Source of the DNA: Vampirovibrio sp041737375
Lineage (GTDB): Bacteria; Cyanobacteriota; Vampirovibrionia; Vampirovibrionales; Vampirovibrionaceae
DNA: 64,000 nucleotides
NCBI RefSeq assembly: GCF_041737375.1
Contig: NZ_JBGSRV010000012.1
Coordinates: forward strand, 124,001-188,000
Direction of reading: 5' to 3'
Of this stretch, positions 61,404 to 64,000 are shown one piece after another; position 1 is the first letter of the stretch, and each line of letters opens with the position of its first letter. Position numbers and translations under genes: made by a program. The notes below the pieces were generated by a model, which saw nothing but the letters and a program-made list of their open reading frames with translations, was not told the DNA's origin and searched no databases.

Positions 61404-61811
61404 ATGAATACATCGCTAAAAACCATTGCTCAAAATTGCTTACGAGCCGCCGAGGATAATTCTCAGGCGTTTCCACAAATTGTCGAAACGCTAATGAATG
61501 CGGGGTTTGAAGGGTACAACATCGATTTTCGTCGTGCCGTCAGCATTTATTATTGCCCCGGTGGCGAAACTATCGAGTTCTCCTTGAATAAAGCGATGGG
61601 CGAAATTGAAGCCACATTCAATGCCTCTGCGATTCAAGCGGCTGTCAGAGAGGCACAGGAACAGGCGCCTGGATATTCTTACGCAGGCTTTTGCACAAAA
61701 CTGACGCAAGCTGGATGCGCCGGGTACGTCGTTTCATTTCTGGGTCGGCGAGTACTTTACTTTGGGCGCACTGCCGAGACACATGTCGAGCATTTTCCGG
61801 GGCGCAATTAA
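61404..61811 (+). CDS. DUF1398 family protein
   Basis: A 135-residue protein matching DUF1398 (YbcV-like): LKTIAQNCLRAAEDNSQAFPQIVETLMNAGFEGYNIDF (partly shown), SIYYCPGGETIEF and the C-terminal CAGYVVSFLGRRVLYFGRTAETHVEHFP. The function is unknown; E. coli members lie in prophage or stress-related settings. AAGGAG lies seven to eight bases before the ATG. It directly follows the broken marR gene and may have been under its control. Confidence 0.75.
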   Translation: MNTSLKTIAQNCLRAAEDNSQAFPQIVETLMNAGFEGYNIDFRRAVSIYYCPGGETIEFSLNKAMGEIEATFNASAIQAAVREAQEQAPGYSYAGFCTKLTQAGCAGYVVSFLGRRVLYFGRTAETHVEHFPGRN

Positions 61812-61867
61812 TAAAAGTAATAAAATACAAAAAGAAATGGTGGCGTCGGAGATGGAAATAAGGGAGT

Positions 61868-61943
61868 CCTAGACCGTGAGGTCGTAGGCATCACTGAGTT
61901 GCCCATTGGCAAGGGAGAAGAAAATATGGTGGCGCTGAGGGAG
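61868..61943. repeat. Diverged copy of the tmRNA 3' flank (left copy)
   Basis: This stretch aligns with 63027-63098, which covers the sequence just beyond the tmRNA 3' end and the last ~16 bases of tmRNA. The best block is AGGTCGTAGGCATCACT (61879-61895 versus 63037-63053), followed by CCCATTGGCAA and AGAAGAAAAT in both. A shorter resemblance (AAATGGTGGCGTCGGAGA) occurs at 61835-61852. Confidence 0.8.
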
Positions 61944-61977
61944 TGGCTATGTAACTTTTCTAAATCTTTAAATCTAG

Positions 61978-62211
61978 TGATGATCTAAGTCATCCAGTTC
62001 GCTTTCTGCTGGGGCGGGAAGTCATGAGGGAGGTCTTCTCAAACGCCCCCGCTTTTAAGCCGATACAAAATGGCATTCACGATTTCCCGCATGGGGTGGC
62101 TGAGAGGCCTTCCTCATGACTTCCCGCCGTGAGAATCATATGCTTAATAAGCCGCCATTGCTCGCTACTCAAATCACTGTTGTAAAGCTTTCTACTCTCG
62201 GCCATTGTCAT
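61978..62211 (-). pseudogene. Remnant of an IS5-family transposase (N-terminal fragment)
   Basis: Translating the minus strand from 62205-62211 gives MAESRKLYNSDLSSEQWRLI, the typical start of IS5-type (DUF4096) transposases. The frame then breaks near 62105. In a second frame MREIVNAILYRLKSGG and EDLPHDFPPQQ continue the same family pattern, with a TGA where Trp is expected. The fragment ends at about the first 80 residues; the DDE domain is absent. At least one frameshift and one stop codon show it is dead. Confidence 0.75.
62013..62128. repeat. Imperfect inverted repeat inside the transposase remnant
   Basis: Arms 62013-62040 and 62102-62128 match over 27-28 bases with 16 perfect outer bases (GGCGGGAAGTCATGAG and its complement), separated by 61 bases. 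Confidence 0.85.
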
Positions 62212-62353
62212 TACCCTCCCGTGACGCTCGGCCTTTAGAAAGACGCTCTAGCCACAATTCAGTTCACTTGCCGGATAGTCTCTAAGAGAAATAAAGGGTG
62301 TTTAGTTTGAAGAGAGAATAGGTTTGAACCAGAATTACCTATTCTGTTCGGTA

Positions 62354-62941
62354 TTACCAACTAAACCAAGGTGGGTCATAAATACTTGCTGGATTTTGAC
62401 AACCATCAGAACGGCAACTATTTGGTGTGATCTTGTCCCGGGAAGTAATTCTCCCATTATAATATAGCCAGAAAGCAATGCTTTTAGCAGGTGTCTGTGT
62501 TGTGCTTGAGTAGGCCCCATCGGGGTCAAACATGAATGTGATGGCGTTTGTTGGGTTTGTCCCCCCGAATGACCAAGCGGTTGGGAGTAAAACCGCACCA
62601 TTATGCAAACGTATGCAGGTATTTGCGCCTGAACACTGCCAAATAGTGGAAGTTCCATAGTAAGAATCAACCTGGGCTGTTGTATCTAGACGGACATTGT
62701 TAAAGTAATTAACAAAATCTCCACCCGTTGTGCTTGCAGATAAGTTACCAGTTTGTTTATAAAGTTGATAAGCGCTGGCAATTGCAGAAGCGGCCTCCTT
62801 TGCTGTTGCCTTATATTGCTCATTCTGCTGCACCACCAGTATTTTAGGAATAGTAAAGGTGGTAATAACGCCCAAGATACCTAAAGCAACCAACAGCTCG
62901 GCCAAGGTGAAGCCTTTCTGGTCGAGGGGTAACGCACTCAT
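62354..62941 (-). CDS. Type IV prepilin / pseudopilin-like protein
   Basis: A 195-residue secreted pilin-like protein. The prepilin peptidase site is GFTLAELL, with cleavage after Gly10, Phe as first mature residue and Glu at mature position 5. A hydrophobic helix follows (LLVALGILGVITTFTIPKILV). The C-terminal domain has four Cys (CSGANTC and CRSDGC) that could form two disulfides and ends in PPWFSW. It may be a minor pilin or pseudopilin for the pilus machine whose parts lie at the left of the window. A TATAAT box lies at 62977-62982 on the minus strand, next to a 20-bp tandem repeat. Confidence 0.85.
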   Translation of the reverse strand: MSALPLDQKGFTLAELLVALGILGVITTFTIPKILVVQQNEQYKATAKEAASAIASAYQLYKQTGNLSASTTGGDFVNYFNNVRLDTTAQVDSYYGTSTIWQCSGANTCIRLHNGAVLLPTAWSFGGTNPTNAITFMFDPDGAYSSTTQTPAKSIAFWLYYNGRITSRDKITPNSCRSDGCQNPASIYDPPWFSW

Positions 62942-62976
62942 ATCCTGCTTGCCTAGTGGTTCAAGTGTATTGCTCC

Positions 62977-62982
62977 ATTATA
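62977..62982 (-). promoter_or_regulatory. -10 box (TATAAT) of the prepilin gene
   Basis: TATAAT lies 35 bases before the prepilin ATG, at the downstream end of two 20-bp repeat units. No consensus -35 box is present at 17 bases, so an activator may bind the repeats. Confidence 0.5.
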
Positions 62983-63018
62983 GCTCAGGTTTATCAAATA
63001 TAGCCTAGGTTTATCAAA
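62979..63018. repeat. Tandem 20-bp repeat at the prepilin promoter
   Basis: Two adjacent units, 62979-62998 and 62999-63018, differ at two bases. On the minus strand each reads TTTGATAAACCT followed by AGGC or GAGC and TATA. The spacing of 20 bases places them on nearly the same helix face. Confidence 0.85.
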
Positions 63019-63026
63019 ACTTGAAG

Positions 63027-63098
63027 CCTAACCTTTAGGTCGTAGGCATCACTTAGTCGCCCATTGGCAAAGAAGAAGAAAATGGTGGAGCCGGAGAG
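63027..63098. repeat. tmRNA 3' end and flank (right copy)
   Basis: Partner of the repeat at 61868-61943. It includes the last ~16 bases of tmRNA (63083-63098) and 56 bases of downstream flank. Confidence 0.8.
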
Positions 63099-63513
63099 AT
63101 TCGAACTCTCGTCCAGAACGTACGCCGGCAAACATCTACGAGTGTAGGGAAGAGTTATCGTCAATCAACCCAAGGCACTTCCCAGGACCTTAGGGCTAAT
63201 CCAAGCGTTTGGCCTCGCCAGGCTCGATCATGAAATTCGCATTCACCTTATGATCATTGGGTTTCCGCTAGCATACGTGGGGGACCCGGTATCTCGGCAT
63301 GCTGGAGATACAAGGTGGCCACCCTCAGTAGGTCGAGGGGATTCGAGGCTTATGCTACAAGACTGCTATTAAGCAGCTTTGAGAGCACGAGCGCCGAAAT
63401 CAACGGCGATGACATTGCTTTTGGCATTTGTCAAATTGCTTGTTTTTACGAGGAACAGCACCTCGACGCGCAGTTTGCTTCCGTATTCGCCCTGTCAAAT
63501 CCAAATCGGCCCC
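63083..63513 (-). ncRNA. ssrA: tmRNA (transfer-messenger RNA)
   Basis: Rescues stalled ribosomes by trans-translation. The 5' end GGGGCCGATTTGG and the 3' end CTCTCCGGCTCCACCA form the tRNA-like acceptor, and TTCGAATCTC is the T arm. The CCA is encoded. The tag frame probably begins at GCC (63423-63425) and reads AKSNVIAVDFGARALKAA before TAA-TAG (63366-63371). The one-piece RNA of 431 bases is longer than the common 350-400. Its SmpB partner is not in this window. Confidence 0.93.
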
Positions 63514-63515
63514 AT

Positions 63516-63559
63516 AAAGCTGGGGTTTGAACTTTGGGTAAAGTCCAAACCCCAGCTTT
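63516..63559 (-). other. Long hairpin immediately upstream of tmRNA
   Basis: Arms AAAGCTGGGGTTTG (63516-63529) and its perfect complement (63546-63559) continue inward as ACTTT/AAAGT with a four-base loop. In minus-strand RNA the single mismatch becomes a G-U pair, giving a continuous 20-bp stem. It ends two bases before the tmRNA 5' end. Confidence 0.85.
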
Positions 63560-63709
63560 ACAAGCGTTTGGGGAAATCAGGTACTCAGTTGTCAAAGTAC
63601 AGCATTACAGTATATGGCACTATAGCACATGACGAACAGGACTTGGAGAGGTTCGCCTGAAAATATTAATTTTTCCCAAGGCGACCTGGTTTTTTTAGCG
63701 TGTCGCACC

Positions 63710-63742
63710 AAAAGCGGGCCGTTTTGAAGGCAGCCCGCTTTT
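63710..63742 (-). terminator. Hairpin after the slyD-like gene
   Basis: A perfect 10-bp inverted repeat (AAAAGCGGGC / GCCCGCTTTT) with a 13-base loop lies 39 bases past the stop of the minus-strand SlyD-like gene. The T-tract is only four bases, so termination strength is uncertain. Confidence 0.6.
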
Positions 63743-63781
63743 GTAACGTGGTAAAAGTAAAACCCAATAGGGGGTAAAACC

Positions 63782-64000
63782 TTAGTGGTGATGACCGTGG
63801 GGACCATGGGGATGGCCGTGGGTCAGTTCTTCCGGAGAGGCTTCCCGAATGCCGAGGATTTCCACTTCAAAGTTCAATACTTGCCCAGCCAAGGGGTGGT
63901 TGGCGTCCAAAATAATCTGCTCGCCTTCCTGCTTTACAATAGTGGCCATCATCACGCCTTCTTCAGACTGCAATTGAACCACCATGCCGGGTTGAGGCGC
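63782..64000 (-). CDS. SlyD-like FKBP peptidyl-prolyl isomerase (partial)
   Basis: The C-terminal 72 residues of an FKBP-type isomerase of the SlyD class; the 5' part lies beyond the window edge and the frame is open to base 64000. The segment DANHPLAGQVLNFEVEILGIREAS is the SlyD signature, and the tail HGHPHGPHGHHH is the histidine-rich metal-binding end. SlyD acts as a folding catalyst and nickel-binding chaperone in the cytoplasm. It is followed by a hairpin. Confidence 0.88.
   Translation of the reverse strand, partial: APQPGMVVQLQSEEGVMMATIVKQEGEQIILDANHPLAGQVLNFEVEILGIREASPEELTHGHPHGPHGHHH

Noticed and set aside
61978..62211. Active insertion sequence
   Set aside because: Only the N-terminal quarter of a transposase remains, with a frameshift, an internal stop and no recognisable terminal inverted repeats.

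Overview
The window reads as chromosome of a Gram-negative-type bacterium with a cyanobacterium-related gene repertoire. It shows LPS-type genes (an ADP-heptose synthase kinase module, a family 9 heptosyltransferase and an O-antigen ligase/IctB-like polymerase beside a DUF4330 gene), type IV pilus genes (a PilM-PilN-like fusion, PilO, PilT, a prepilin), lipoproteins with clear lipoboxes and a class A penicillin-binding protein. DUF4330 next to an IctB-like protein and the style of the PFK and GyrA proteins point to non-photosynthetic relatives of Cyanobacteria (Melainabacteria/Vampirovibrionia). That placement is inference; no photosynthesis gene is seen. The genetic code is standard (many genes end in TGA), and TTG and GTG starts with good ribosome binding sites occur.

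Layout: 0-3.2 kb, end of a pilus-assembly operon plus a formyltransferase. 3.4-9.2 kb, gyrA, then an overlapping U32 peptidase - YqeG-like phosphatase - anmK set. 9.2-11.7 kb, two overlapping AI-2E family permease paralogues on the minus strand. 12-19 kb, pilT, xerC/D, an unknown gene, dnaX and a WalK/PhoR-like kinase. 19.4-25.1 kb (minus), a CHASE2-GGDEF cyclase and a MoxR-DUF58-VWA operon. 25.9-32.5 kb (minus), envelope glycan genes, a TPR lipoprotein, purN and purM. 32.6-35.5 kb, an ankyrin protein, tRNA-His, a 45-bp tandem duplication and a nucleotidyltransferase/membrane protein pair. 35.5-43 kb, pfkA, a class A PBP, a putative HExxH metalloprotease, rnhB, rbgA and rplS. 43-50.5 kb, small membrane and unknown proteins, TetR, M23 peptidase, TerC, FKBP lipoprotein, a LuxR-type regulator and a large TPR protein. 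50.6-55.4 kb, a divergent pseudaminic-acid-type nonulosonate locus. 55.4-61.8 kb, hemerythrin, desaturase, aquaporin, an alanine-coil histidine kinase, a marR gene broken by one stop codon and a DUF1398 gene. 61.8-64 kb, a decayed region beside tmRNA and the 3' part of a SlyD-like gene.

Most of the window is ordinary housekeeping. The most unusual parts are: the region next to ssrA, where the sequence flanking the tmRNA 3' end occurs again 1.16 kb away, enclosing a dead IS5-type transposase and a prepilin; a 20-bp hairpin two bases upstream of the tmRNA 5' end; several genes whose -10 box lies only 6-9 bases before the start codon, suggesting leaderless mRNAs; an orphan plus-strand terminator that may mark a small RNA; a histidine kinase with a long AExARxx heptad coil; and an unrecognised HExxH protein convergent with the PBP gene. 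I found no CRISPR array, complete insertion sequence, prophage or recognisable defence system.
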